Positions 1 through 6,299 of a stretch of DNA of 8,626 nt are shown here, piece after piece (the first letter of the stretch is position 1; the number at the start of each line of letters is the position of its first letter). Source of the stretch: a bacterium (GTDB taxonomy: Bacteria; Zhuqueibacterota; Zhuqueibacteria; Thermofontimicrobiales; Thermofontimicrobiaceae); the NCBI GenBank assembly GCA_025453735.1, contig JALOPY010000189.1, positions 1-8,626 on the forward strand, in the 5' to 3' direction. The notes below the pieces were generated by a model. The model had not been told where the DNA came from, searched no databases, and saw only the letters and a list, made by a program, of their open reading frames with translations. A program made the position numbers and the translations under genes.

Positions 1-99
1 CTATACAATGTCCTGCTGCAGGATTGAATATAGAAAAACAAAAATTTATAATCAAGCAGGATTATCTTCCTAGAGTAAAAGCTCACTTACAGGTGGAAA

Positions 100-132
100 A
101 TAAACCTGGTTTCTGCAAGAAACCAGGTTTAT
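100..132. terminator. 15-bp perfect hairpin, possible terminator or dispersed repeat
   Basis: The arm ATAAACCTGGTTTCT (100-114) is the exact reverse complement of 118-132, with the three-base loop GCA. No T-run follows it on the + strand. On the - strand the stem is followed by TTTT (complement of 97-100), so it would be at best a weak terminator for leftward transcription. With no leftward gene visible, it may instead mark the end of an upstream rightward transcript or be a copy of a palindromic repeat. The structure is certain; the role is inference. Confidence 0.5.
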
Positions 133-207
133 ACACTCGAGACTGAGGTTTTACTTCCGAGACGAAATGAAATAGTTAAATTTAATTTGTTGAATGGAAA
201 ATTTAAG

Positions 208-236
208 TTGACAAAAGTCGAATTTGTTTTTATATT
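208..236 (+). promoter_or_regulatory. Near-consensus sigma70-type promoter for the alcohol dehydrogenase
   Basis: A perfect -35 box TTGACA (208-213) is followed by a 17-base spacer and the -10 box TATATT (231-236, five of six consensus bases). AT-rich sequence lies upstream. The predicted transcription start near 243 gives a 5' leader of about 50 bases before the ATG at 292. It has the right orientation and distance for the downstream gene. Confidence 0.75.
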
Positions 237-291
237 AAAAGCGGCACTAAAGAAATTGCAAAATCTGTTGAATTAAATTCTTGATGTTAAC

Positions 292-1317
292 ATGCACGCA
301 ATGATCCTGAAGAATATTATCGATCTAAGCCAAACTGGCAATCCGCTGGAACAAATGGAGTTACCACCGCCCATACCAAAAGAGAATGAAATCTTGATCA
401 AAGTTTCCACCTGCGGCGTGTGCCATACCGAGCTGGATGAGATTGAAGGCAGAACGCCACCGTCATTTTTTCCGATGGTGTTGGGACATCAAGTCGTGGG
501 AAAAATTGTCGAAAAGGGGAGTCGCGCTTCAAAGCACAAAATCGGGGATCGAGTTGGTGTTGCCTGGATTTTTTCCGCCTGCGGCGCATGCGAATTTTGT
601 CAATCGGGAAATGAAAATCTCTGTCCTGATTTCAAAGCAACGGGGAGAGATGCTTTTGGCGGCTATGCTGAATACATGACGGTTCCAGAGGATTTTGCTT
701 TTCCGATTCCAGAGGTGTTTTCTGATTCAGAGGCTGCGCCGCTGCTTTGCGCCGGGGCAATTGGCTATCGATCATTGAATCTGACAAACATGAAAGATGG
801 GCAAAATCTGGGATTGACCGGTTTCGGCGCTTCGGCGCATCTTGTTTTGATGATGGCGAAATATAAATTCCCCAATTCCAAGATTTTTGTATTTGCCAGA
901 AGCGAAAAAGAACGTGAATTTGCCCGGGAACTCGGCGCCGAATGGTCTGGCGATACCGAGGATGACCCACCAGAAAAACTCAATTGCATTATCGATACAA
1001 CGCCAGTGTGGAAGCCAATCATCGCAGCGATGAAAAATTTAAAACCAGGCGGAAGGTTGGTCATTAATGCCATTCGCAAAGAAGAAATTGATAAAGAATA
1101 TTTGTTTAAATTAGATTATCCTGAACACCTCTGGATGGAAAAAGAGATAAAAAGTGTCGCCAATGTCGCGCGAAAAGATGTCAGCGAATTCTTAAATTTG
1201 GCAGCCGGGATGAATATCAAACCAGAAATTCAGGAATACGCCTTAAAAGATGCTAATAATGCGCTTGTTGAGCTAAAGGAAAGAAAGATCCGGGGCGCAA
1301 AAGTTTTAAAAATTTAA
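292..1317 (+). CDS. Zinc-dependent alcohol dehydrogenase (MDR superfamily, CAD2-like)
   Basis: This is a cytoplasmic oxidoreductase expected to interconvert alcohols and aldehydes with NAD(P)H and catalytic zinc. The N-terminal GroES-like domain has C41-G-V-C-H-T-E, GHQ at 65-67 (catalytic zinc via Cys41, His66 and probably Cys153) and the structural-zinc cysteines 97, 100, 103 and 111. The Rossmann part follows with GLTGFGASAHL at about 174-184. The end, IRGAKVLKI, is typical of the family. At 341 residues it is full length. Gln replaces the common Glu after His66, a variation I recall from this subfamily. ATG 292 and the in-frame ATG 301 are both possible; neither has a clear Shine-Dalgarno site. 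The gene appears to be its own unit with a strong promoter. The substrate cannot be named, and no link to nucleoside salvage is apparent. Confidence 0.9.
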   Translation: MHAMILKNIIDLSQTGNPLEQMELPPPIPKENEILIKVSTCGVCHTELDEIEGRTPPSFFPMVLGHQVVGKIVEKGSRASKHKIGDRVGVAWIFSACGACEFCQSGNENLCPDFKATGRDAFGGYAEYMTVPEDFAFPIPEVFSDSEAAPLLCAGAIGYRSLNLTNMKDGQNLGLTGFGASAHLVLMMAKYKFPNSKIFVFARSEKEREFARELGAEWSGDTEDDPPEKLNCIIDTTPVWKPIIAAMKNLKPGGRLVINAIRKEEIDKEYLFKLDYPEHLWMEKEIKSVANVARKDVSEFLNLAAGMNIKPEIQEYALKDANNALVELKERKIRGAKVLKI

Positions 1318-1325
1318 AATTTTCC

Positions 1326-1354
1326 TTGACATTTTGGTAATTTTTTGTTATGAT
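1326..1354 (+). promoter_or_regulatory. Strong extended -10 promoter for ssb
   Basis: A perfect -35 TTGACA (1326-1331), a 17-base spacer and the -10 TATGAT (1349-1354) are preceded by TG at 1346-1347, giving an extended -10 element. Transcription should start near 1361, about 40 bases before the ssb start codon. The -35 begins only nine bases after the alcohol dehydrogenase stop, and no terminator is seen between them. Confidence 0.8.
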
Positions 1355-1401
1355 TGATAGCAAAAAATAACTCCTAAAACCATTAACCAAAGGAGGGCGA
1401 T

Positions 1402-1851
1402 ATGGCTTTCGGACGTGGTACGGTTAACAAAGTTATTCTCTTAGGCAGATTAGGAAAGGATCCTGAACTAAAATATACTCCTAGTGGAGCTGCCGTGTCG
1501 ACTTTTAGTATGGCGACAGATCTTGCATGGAAAGATCAGGAGGGTAATCAAAAACAAGTGACCGAATGGCACCGGGTAGTAGCCTGGAGAAAGTTAGCTG
1601 AAATTGTTGGCAACTATCTGAAAAAAGGAAGTCTTGTTTACGTTGAAGGGAGATTGCAGACCAGATCATGGAACGATAAGAACGGTGTTACTCGATATAC
1701 AACTGAAGTGGTCGCAGATAATTTGACAATGGTAGGACCTAAAATGGAACGAGCAGAATCATCAGCAGAAATACCTCCGCCGATGGATGAGGTGGCCCCT
1801 GCTGGACCAGATGCTGCACCAGAGCCATCAGAAGATGATCTTCCCTTCTAA
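1402..1851 (+). CDS. ssb: Single-stranded DNA-binding protein SSB
   Basis: SSB coats single-stranded DNA during replication, recombination and repair, and recruits partner proteins through its C-terminal tip. The OB-fold spans about residues 5-112. It has the family pattern VNKVILLGRLGKDPEL near the start, the TEWHRVVAWRKLAE segment around 54-67 and the VEGRLQTRSW strand around 81-90. A short Pro/Ala/Glu-rich linker follows. The terminal peptide EDDLPF matches the conserved acidic partner-binding tail. The length, 149 residues, is normal for a bacterial SSB. The start is fixed by AAAGGAGG at 1389-1396, one of the best ribosome sites in the window. The gene stands alone here, without the rpsF or rpsR neighbours seen in many genomes. 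It has its own promoter and a strong terminator. Confidence 0.97.
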   Translation: MAFGRGTVNKVILLGRLGKDPELKYTPSGAAVSTFSMATDLAWKDQEGNQKQVTEWHRVVAWRKLAEIVGNYLKKGSLVYVEGRLQTRSWNDKNGVTRYTTEVVADNLTMVGPKMERAESSAEIPPPMDEVAPAGPDAAPEPSEDDLPF

Positions 1852-1885
1852 ATGAGTTATCATTTAAAATGCACTAAAGTGTTAC

Positions 1886-1919
1886 AATCCGAGAAGCCTA
1901 AATTCTCGGATTTTTTTTT
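1886..1919 (+). terminator. Intrinsic terminator after ssb
   Basis: AATCCGAGAA (1886-1895) pairs perfectly with TTCTCGGATT (1903-1912) across a seven-base loop. An unbroken run of nine T occupies 1911-1919. It lies 35 bases past the ssb stop codon and separates ssb from the salvage genes. Confidence 0.92.
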
Positions 1920-1929
1920 ATTAAACTTG

Positions 1930-1959
1930 TTGCCTTTTAAGAATATTTTGATATATTAT
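1930..1959 (+). promoter_or_regulatory. Probable promoter of the cdd-udk unit
   Basis: TTGCCT (1930-1935) could be the -35. It is followed either by TATATT (1952-1957, 16-base spacer, preceded by TG at 1949-1950 as an extended -10) or by TATTAT (1954-1959, 18-base spacer). A promoter is expected here because the ssb terminator ends just upstream. The exact hexamers are uncertain. Confidence 0.5.
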
Positions 1960-1996
1960 ATGCTGTGGGATCATCACTAACTTTTATAAACAATCT

Positions 1997-2389
1997 ATGA
2001 CAATTGAGCAGCTCATTAAAATCGCGCTCCAAACAAGAGAGTCTGCCGTGGCGCCATTTTCTCAATTCAAGGTGGGCGCGGTACTGGTTGCTAAAACCGA
2101 TCGCCTTTACCATGGCTGTAATATCGAAACCAGTTCATTCGGACTCACGATTTGCGCTGAACGGGTGGCGATTTTTAAAGCTGTCTCCGAGGGAGAGCGG
2201 GAATTCAAGTCGATTTTTATCGCCTCAGACGCGGATCGATTTACGCCCCCCTGCGGCGCGTGTCGGCAGGTGCTATGGGAGTTGGCGGGCAATATCGAAG
2301 TTTTTATGATCGATCGTTCTGGCAATTATCAAAAAAGTACGATGCAGGAGCTCCTGCCGTTTGGATTTGATAAATCGTATCTTATTTAA
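1997..2389 (+). CDS. cdd: Cytidine deaminase
   Basis: This enzyme hydrolytically deaminates cytidine and deoxycytidine to uridine and deoxyuridine in the cytoplasm, feeding pyrimidine salvage. The short 130-residue form is typical of homotetrameric zinc deaminases. Visible hallmarks are FSQFKVGAVLV (21-31), the nucleoside-binding NIE (42-44), the catalytic C53-A-E55 with Glu55 as proton shuttle, and PCGAC (85-89), which supplies zinc ligands Cys86 and Cys89. The ATG at 1997 gives the normal N-terminus, although no clear Shine-Dalgarno site precedes it. Nine bases separate its stop from the udk start, so the two are almost certainly cotranscribed, and Cdd makes the uridine that Udk uses. Confidence 0.96.
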   Translation: MTIEQLIKIALQTRESAVAPFSQFKVGAVLVAKTDRLYHGCNIETSSFGLTICAERVAIFKAVSEGEREFKSIFIASDADRFTPPCGACRQVLWELAGNIEVFMIDRSGNYQKSTMQELLPFGFDKSYLI

Positions 2390-2398
2390 TGAGAGAAA

Positions 2399-3025
2399 AT
2401 GAAACCTCACATTTTAATCGGAATCGCCGGGGGATCTGGCTCTGGCAAAACTCTGGTCGCAAAACGCATCTTTGACGAGCTTGGCTCGGACAAAGTCGTT
2501 ATTATCCAGCAGGATTCGTATTATCGCGACCTGGGACATCTATCTCTCGAAGAACGGAAGAAACAGAACTTCGATCATCCCGATTCGTTCGATCACGAAT
2601 TTCTCATTCGCCAGTTGAAAGATTTGTTGGCAGGCAAGTCTGTGGATCAACCTGTTTATGATTATGCCATTCATTCGCGCAGGAGTGAAACCAAACTGAT
2701 CGGCGAGCATATTGTCATTGTTCTGGAAGGCATTTTAATATTGCATAAGGTTTATGTTGATACGGATGATGATGTTCGATTGATTCGACGCATTCGGCGT
2801 GATGTCAATGAACGGAATCGAAGTTTGGATTCAATTTTAGATCAATATGAAAACAGCGTGCGACCGATGCAACTGCAATTTATCGAGCCTACCAAACGGT
2901 ACGCCGATATTATTATTCCGGAAGGCGGATATAATTTGGTCGCTATCGATCTGCTCAAGACTATTGGCAGAGCGGGGTTATTGAACGTGACGCATCGCGC
3001 ATGGCGCGCCACTGGCTCTGCGTAA
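2399..3025 (+). CDS. udk: Uridine/cytidine kinase with an internal deletion
   Basis: Udk phosphorylates uridine and cytidine to UMP and CMP with a nucleoside triphosphate. Visible features are the P-loop GGSGSGKT (11-18), QDSYY (38-42) with the expected catalytic Asp39, NFDHPDSFD (57-65), PVYDYAIHSRR (85-95) for base and ribose binding, and the lid-like RRIRRDVNERNRS (130-142). QFIEPTKRYADIIIP (160-174) follows. At 208 residues it is near the usual length of about 210, but this hides a change. After LEGILIL (109-115) the chain goes almost directly to VDT (120-122). As I recall the E. coli and human UCK sequences, about a dozen residues forming a helix lie between these elements. The loss is in frame, and a C-terminal extension of about 15 residues roughly compensates in length. 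Activity is likely but should not be assumed. The gene is tightly coupled to cdd. Confidence 0.92.
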   Translation: MKPHILIGIAGGSGSGKTLVAKRIFDELGSDKVVIIQQDSYYRDLGHLSLEERKKQNFDHPDSFDHEFLIRQLKDLLAGKSVDQPVYDYAIHSRRSETKLIGEHIVIVLEGILILHKVYVDTDDDVRLIRRIRRDVNERNRSLDSILDQYENSVRPMQLQFIEPTKRYADIIIPEGGYNLVAIDLLKTIGRAGLLNVTHRAWRATGSA

Positions 3026-3089
3026 AGTTATACGCTTTGCTAACAATAAATTCACCCAAAATAAAGTACCGAACAAGCAGAGGGAAAAA

Positions 3090-3638
3090 ATGCTGGAAGT
3101 GATTACAGGCGCGATGGAAGCTGGAAAAACCTGGCTGCTTTATAAGCGTATCAGCGATGCAAAATTAATGGGCAAGAAAGTGCAGGTGTTCGCTTTTCCC
3201 GTGCATAACGAACAGATCGTTTCGCGAATCGGGTTTTCATGCGAAGCCATCACCGTACCCAGCGTGGCGGAAATTGAATCCGCCTTGGAACATGATGTAG
3301 AAACCATTGCGATTGACGATGCGCAATTATTTGACGAGGAAGATCTTGCCAACTTTTGCAATAAGCATCGAACCAATATAAATATCATTATCGCGGGAGT
3401 TCATCTGAACTGCTTTAATGAAAGTTTCGGCGGCATGGTGGAATTAATGGGCAGAGCTGAAAATGTCACCGTGCTGCTTGCTGTTTGCGAAAAGTGCAAA
3501 CAGCAAACCGCGCTAATTTCCCAGCGCTATCGCGATCCTGATCACAGAATTCCTATAACCAAAGACGATCCCAGAATCGAGTTGCGCAAGGAGTTCTACG
3601 CGCCGGTTTGCTGGAAATGTTATCAACCGCCAGTTTAA
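3090..3638 (+). CDS. tdk: Divergent thymidine kinase-like protein (type II TK fold)
   Basis: Type II thymidine kinases convert thymidine (and deoxyuridine) to the monophosphate with ATP. The protein shows the order expected of the family: P-loop GAMEAGKT (7-14), a Walker B-like AIDDAQLF (74-81), IIIAGVHLNCFNESFGG (99-115), and a zinc site formed by Cys133, Cys136, Cys174 and Cys177 (CEKC and CWKC). Its 182 residues fit the family. Two conserved positions differ. The catalytic Glu of the usual IDE-x-QFF motif is Asp77, and the Asp of the usual LD-x-x-F motif is His105. The glycine-rich part of the substrate lasso before the last CxxC is also not obvious, although a Tyr (170) is present. It may be a thymidine kinase with altered activity or a paralogue with another role. 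The start is supported by GAGGG at 3080-3084, five bases before the ATG. It lies 64 bases after udk with no terminator between. Confidence 0.75.
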   Translation: MLEVITGAMEAGKTWLLYKRISDAKLMGKKVQVFAFPVHNEQIVSRIGFSCEAITVPSVAEIESALEHDVETIAIDDAQLFDEEDLANFCNKHRTNINIIIAGVHLNCFNESFGGMVELMGRAENVTVLLAVCEKCKQQTALISQRYRDPDHRIPITKDDPRIELRKEFYAPVCWKCYQPPV

Positions 3639-3948
3639 TTTGCTCTATTGGAATTTCAAAATTTGTGTTAAAATTACTATAACAAACCTTATAAGGAGCA
3701 ACGGAGTTAACAGACACTCTTCGAGCAAAGCGATTCACAGAGATTTTTTGAGGTATTAATCGGCAGCTACAAAACTAAGTTAAATCTCTGCTTGCTCCGC
3801 TTCTCGATGCAGGGGAATTGTTCATTAATCAATGCTCGCAAAAAAATGGCGCATCTTCGATTTGCGATGCAAAGTCCTTTTTTTAAAATTTAATAATGAT
3901 TGTACTCGAATTAGTCATCTCACAATCCAACGAGGAGAAATAAACGAC
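3639..3948 (+). other. 310-base structured leader upstream of the nucleoside transporter
   Basis: No gene is supported here. A possible promoter is TTCAAA (3655-3660), a 17-base spacer and TATAAC (3678-3683). The rest would then be a long 5' leader. It can fold: CAGAGATTT (3738-3746) pairs perfectly with AAATCTCTG (3782-3790), TCGAG (3721-3725) pairs with CTCGA (3803-3807), and alternatively GGAGCAA (3695-3701) pairs with TTGCTCC (3792-3798). The last two pairings sit close together and may exclude each other. Farther on, TTTGC/GCAAA (3861-3865 and 3869-3873) is a small hairpin followed by seven T (3878-3884), a possible weak attenuator. I do not recognise a known riboswitch. An in-frame ATG at 3832 exists but lacks a ribosome site and encodes a non-family N-terminal tail. 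Confidence 0.5.
3655..3683 (+). promoter_or_regulatory. Possible promoter for the nupC-punA unit
   Basis: TTCAAA (3655-3660, four of six consensus) and TATAAC (3678-3683, five of six) are separated by 17 bases, just past the tdk stop codon. It is weak and AT-rich, so a chance match is possible. Its location before a long leader is what makes it plausible. Confidence 0.4.
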
Positions 3949-5265
3949 GTGTGGCAAAAAGCGGTCTCTTTTTTCGGCATTTTTGTTCTGTTGGCAATAG
4001 CCTGGCTTCTCTCGAATAATAAGAAAAAAATAAGTTATCGTGTGGTGATTTGGGGACTTCTGTTGCAGCTTATCTTTGCTATCATCATTCTGAAAACCGG
4101 TCCCGGGCAGGCAGTTTTTTTCTTTGCCCGTGCGTTTATTACAAAATTATTGAGCTTCACAGATGCCGGCGCTTCTTTTTTATTTGGGAATCTTTACATG
4201 GGTGATCCTGACATTGTGAAAAATATCGGCGTTGGTGGAACGCTTCAGCTCTGGGACAGCGCAGGTGAAAAATTCGTCAATATTGGTATTATCTTTGCCA
4301 TTCATATTCTGCCGACAATCATCTTTTTTGCATCGCTCATGGGAGTGATGTATCACCTGGGCGTCATGCAAAAGATCGTCCAGGGCATGGCATGGGTTAT
4401 GGCGAAATCGATGGGTACCAGCGGCGCGGAATCACTATCCGCGGCAGGAAATATTTTTGTGGGGCAAACCGAAGCGCCGCTCTTGATTCGTCCGTTTGTT
4501 TCTGAGATGACCCGCTCCGAACTGATGGCAATTATGGTCGGGGGATTTGCTACCATCGCTGGGGGCGTCATGGCAGCTTATGTTCGTTTTGGCGTGGATG
4601 CAGGACATCTGATGGCAGCCAGCGTGATGTCGGCTCCAGCAGCACTGGTCGTCGCGAAAATCATGTATCCAGAAGTTGAGGAGTCGAAGACAAAGGGTTT
4701 TGTGAAACTTGATATCGAAAAGAAAACCGCGAATATCATTGACGCGGCGGCCAATGGTGCTGCCGATGGCTTGCGTTTGGCAGTCAATGTCGGAGCAATG
4801 CTAATGGCGTTTATCGCGCTCATTGCTATGATAAATTTTTTTCTGGGAAAAATTGATGACATCGTGAATTTCATCACGTTCCATCATACTGATTTTGCAT
4901 GGGATTTGAGTTTGAAAAAAATATTCGGAATTCTTTTTGCTCCGATCGCTTTTGTTATGGGCGTTGATTTTAAAGATATTCTGCAGTTCGGCAATCTGTT
5001 AGGGACAAAAATTTCTATTAATGAAATGGTCGCATACATCGATTTGGCAGGATTGAAAGGAACGATCTCAGAGCGCTCATACATTATCGGCACGTACGCA
5101 TTATGTGGATTTGCAAATTTTAGCTCGATAGCCATTCAAATTGGGGGCATCGGAAGCATTGCTCCAAATCGAAAAAGCGATCTGGCAAAAATCGGACTCA
5201 AAGCCATGTTGGGTGGGGCAATCGCATCATGGCTGACTGCCACGATTGCAGGAATTTTGATTTAA
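3949..5265 (+). CDS. nupC: Concentrative nucleoside transporter (CNT/NupC family)
   Basis: This inner-membrane carrier imports nucleosides using a Na+ or H+ gradient. I choose GTG 3949: GGAG at 3934-3937 lies 11 bases upstream, and the resulting MWQKAVSFFGIFVLL puts a hydrophobic segment at the very N-terminus as in NupC homologues. The upstream ATG 3832 would add 39 unlike residues. From GTG the protein has 438 residues, slightly longer than most bacterial CNTs, partly through a longer loop after FLFGNLY. Substrate- and ion-site motifs are intact: GQTEAP (172-177), NEMVAY (358-363) and CGFANFSS (386-393). Many hydrophobic segments span the chain. QTEAP and NEMVAY resemble Na+-coupled members, but the coupling ion is inference. 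punA follows 40 bases later, which fits import followed by phosphorolysis. Confidence 0.93.
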   Translation: MWQKAVSFFGIFVLLAIAWLLSNNKKKISYRVVIWGLLLQLIFAIIILKTGPGQAVFFFARAFITKLLSFTDAGASFLFGNLYMGDPDIVKNIGVGGTLQLWDSAGEKFVNIGIIFAIHILPTIIFFASLMGVMYHLGVMQKIVQGMAWVMAKSMGTSGAESLSAAGNIFVGQTEAPLLIRPFVSEMTRSELMAIMVGGFATIAGGVMAAYVRFGVDAGHLMAASVMSAPAALVVAKIMYPEVEESKTKGFVKLDIEKKTANIIDAAANGAADGLRLAVNVGAMLMAFIALIAMINFFLGKIDDIVNFITFHHTDFAWDLSLKKIFGILFAPIAFVMGVDFKDILQFGNLLGTKISINEMVAYIDLAGLKGTISERSYIIGTYALCGFANFSSIAIQIGGIGSIAPNRKSDLAKIGLKAMLGGAIASWLTATIAGILI

Positions 5266-5305
5266 CTTTTTCAAGAATAATATAAATTTGATCGAGTCGT
5301 CGCTC

Positions 5306-6130
5306 ATGGATCAACAAAACTTAAAAAATTCGATAAAGTATTTACAAGCGCAAGTCTCGCATTCGCCGGAAGTAGCCGTAATTCTCGGATCCGGACTTGG
5401 CACGCTGGCAGACGAAATTATCGATAAAATTATTATCGAATGCAAAGATATTCCCCATTACCCCGTGCCTCGCATTGCCGGGCACGCTGGCGTTTGGGTG
5501 TTCGGGAAGCTGAATGGCATCGATATCGTGGCGTTGAAAGGTCGCGTCCATACCTATGAGGGATATTCCGCCCGACACGTAACCTATCCCATTCGACTGC
5601 TGGCAGAAGTCGGTATTCGCAAATTGATTATTACGAATGCGGCGGGCGCAATCAACAAAAATTTTAAGCCAGGCGATTTGATGATCATTCACGATCATAT
5701 CAATTTTTTATTTGATAATCCATTGATTGGTGACAATTCATTGTCAGCAGAACAACGCTTCACCGATCTTTCCAGTGCGTATGATAAGGATTTTATTGAT
5801 CGAACGATGACGATCGGTCAGTCGCTTGAATTTCAATTGCAAAAGGGCGTGTTGATTTGTTTCAAAGGACCATCGTATGAAACCGCGGCAGAAATCCAGA
5901 TGGCAAGAATCCTGGGAGCCGATGCAGGAACGATGTCCACCGTTCCGGAAGTTATCATGGCAAAGCAATTAAACATGCGGGTGCTGGGAATTTCATGTAT
6001 TACGAACATGGGCACAGGAATCTCCGGTCAAAAACTGAATCATGATGAAGTCACTGAAACCGCGAATCGGATCAAAGATAAATTCGTGAAGCTGATGAAA
6101 GAGATTCTGAAGCAAATCCATGCATGGTGA
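5306..6130 (+). CDS. punA: Purine nucleoside phosphorylase, trimeric PNP-I type
   Basis: PunA splits inosine and guanosine (and the deoxy forms) with phosphate into base plus (deoxy)ribose 1-phosphate. Visible are GSGLG (28-32) for phosphate, GRVHTYEG (79-86) with the catalytic-site Arg and His, NAAG (111-114), DHINF (130-134), GPSYET (188-193) with the base-contacting Glu192, and ITN with Asn234, matching the purine-binding Asn of the human enzyme. ATG 5306 gives 274 residues, with GSGLG at the same distance from the start as in the B. subtilis protein. A TTG at 5288 would add six residues, and neither start has a good ribosome site. One oddity: the usual AVGMSTVPE reads AGTMSTVPE (207-215), changing two residues lining the purine pocket. 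It is likely cotranscribed with nupC, and an 18-bp hairpin lies 30 bases downstream. Confidence 0.94.
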   Translation: MDQQNLKNSIKYLQAQVSHSPEVAVILGSGLGTLADEIIDKIIIECKDIPHYPVPRIAGHAGVWVFGKLNGIDIVALKGRVHTYEGYSARHVTYPIRLLAEVGIRKLIITNAAGAINKNFKPGDLMIIHDHINFLFDNPLIGDNSLSAEQRFTDLSSAYDKDFIDRTMTIGQSLEFQLQKGVLICFKGPSYETAAEIQMARILGADAGTMSTVPEVIMAKQLNMRVLGISCITNMGTGISGQKLNHDEVTETANRIKDKFVKLMKEILKQIHAW

Positions 6131-6159
6131 CATTTTGCACTTATTACGGGTTAAAATTT

Positions 6160-6198
6160 CATACTGATTCCATCGCTCCAAGCGATGGAATCAGTATG
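6160..6198. terminator. 18-bp perfect hairpin after punA, probable transcript end
   Basis: CATACTGATTCCATCGCT (6160-6177) and AGCGATGGAATCAGTATG (6181-6198) are exact reverse complements with a three-base loop, CCA. The first T-run (6207-6211) begins eight bases beyond the stem, so this is not a textbook intrinsic terminator. It could still end or stabilise the nupC-punA transcript. It separates punA from the next promoter. Confidence 0.6.
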
Positions 6199-6214
6199 TC
6201 GATAAGTTTTTGCA

Positions 6215-6243
6215 CTGAAAAATCCAACGGAAATGAGTATAAT
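6215..6243 (+). promoter_or_regulatory. Promoter for the methyltransferase unit
   Basis: A perfect -10 TATAAT (6238-6243) has CTGAAA (6215-6220, four of six consensus) 17 bases upstream as the -35. Transcription would start near 6250, about 50 bases before the methyltransferase ATG and downstream of the large hairpin. The methyltransferase therefore appears to be transcribed separately from punA. Confidence 0.62.
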
Positions 6244-6299
6244 AATCCCACTGGAATACCTCGTTTAAAACTATGTTGGAAGAATTTTAAAGCAATACT

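Larger units (their letters stand above)
1..291. other. Non-coding leader region upstream of the alcohol dehydrogenase
   Basis: No convincing gene is seen on either strand. The stretch contains a perfect hairpin at 100-132 and a promoter at 208-236, annotated separately. The 60 bases before the promoter are strongly AT-rich, which could act as an UP element (inference). The octamer GCAGGATT occurs at 18-25 and 56-63, and TCCTGC/GCAGGA forms a small palindrome at 11-23; neither is clearly functional. One frame stays open from base 3 to a stop at 144-146 without a start inside the window. It might be the tail of an upstream gene, but its sequence is unfamiliar and the hairpin lies within it. 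Confidence 0.5.

Noticed and set aside
11..63. Short palindrome TCCTGC/GCAGGA and the repeated GCAGGATT as a possible operator or repeat array
   Set aside because: Only two copies of an eight-base word in AT-rich sequence; too short to support a call.
3..146. Open frame entering from the left edge (47 codons to a TGA)
   Set aside because: It has no start in the window, no recognisable motif, and the perfect hairpin at 100-132 lies inside it. It could be a gene tail but cannot be supported.
632..1079. Antisense open frames of about 100-110 codons opposite the alcohol dehydrogenase
   Set aside because: The + strand protein is a clear family member over this whole stretch; the reverse frames encode no recognisable protein and have no convincing ribosome sites.
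3684..3948. Known purine, 2'-deoxyguanosine or preQ1 riboswitch upstream of the transporter
   Set aside because: I looked for the conserved core of these classes and did not find it; the region has structure but no recognised aptamer.
4578..4877. Antisense open frame opposite the transporter
   Set aside because: It mirrors the hydrophobic coding pattern of the CNT protein, a common artefact, and shows no independent evidence.
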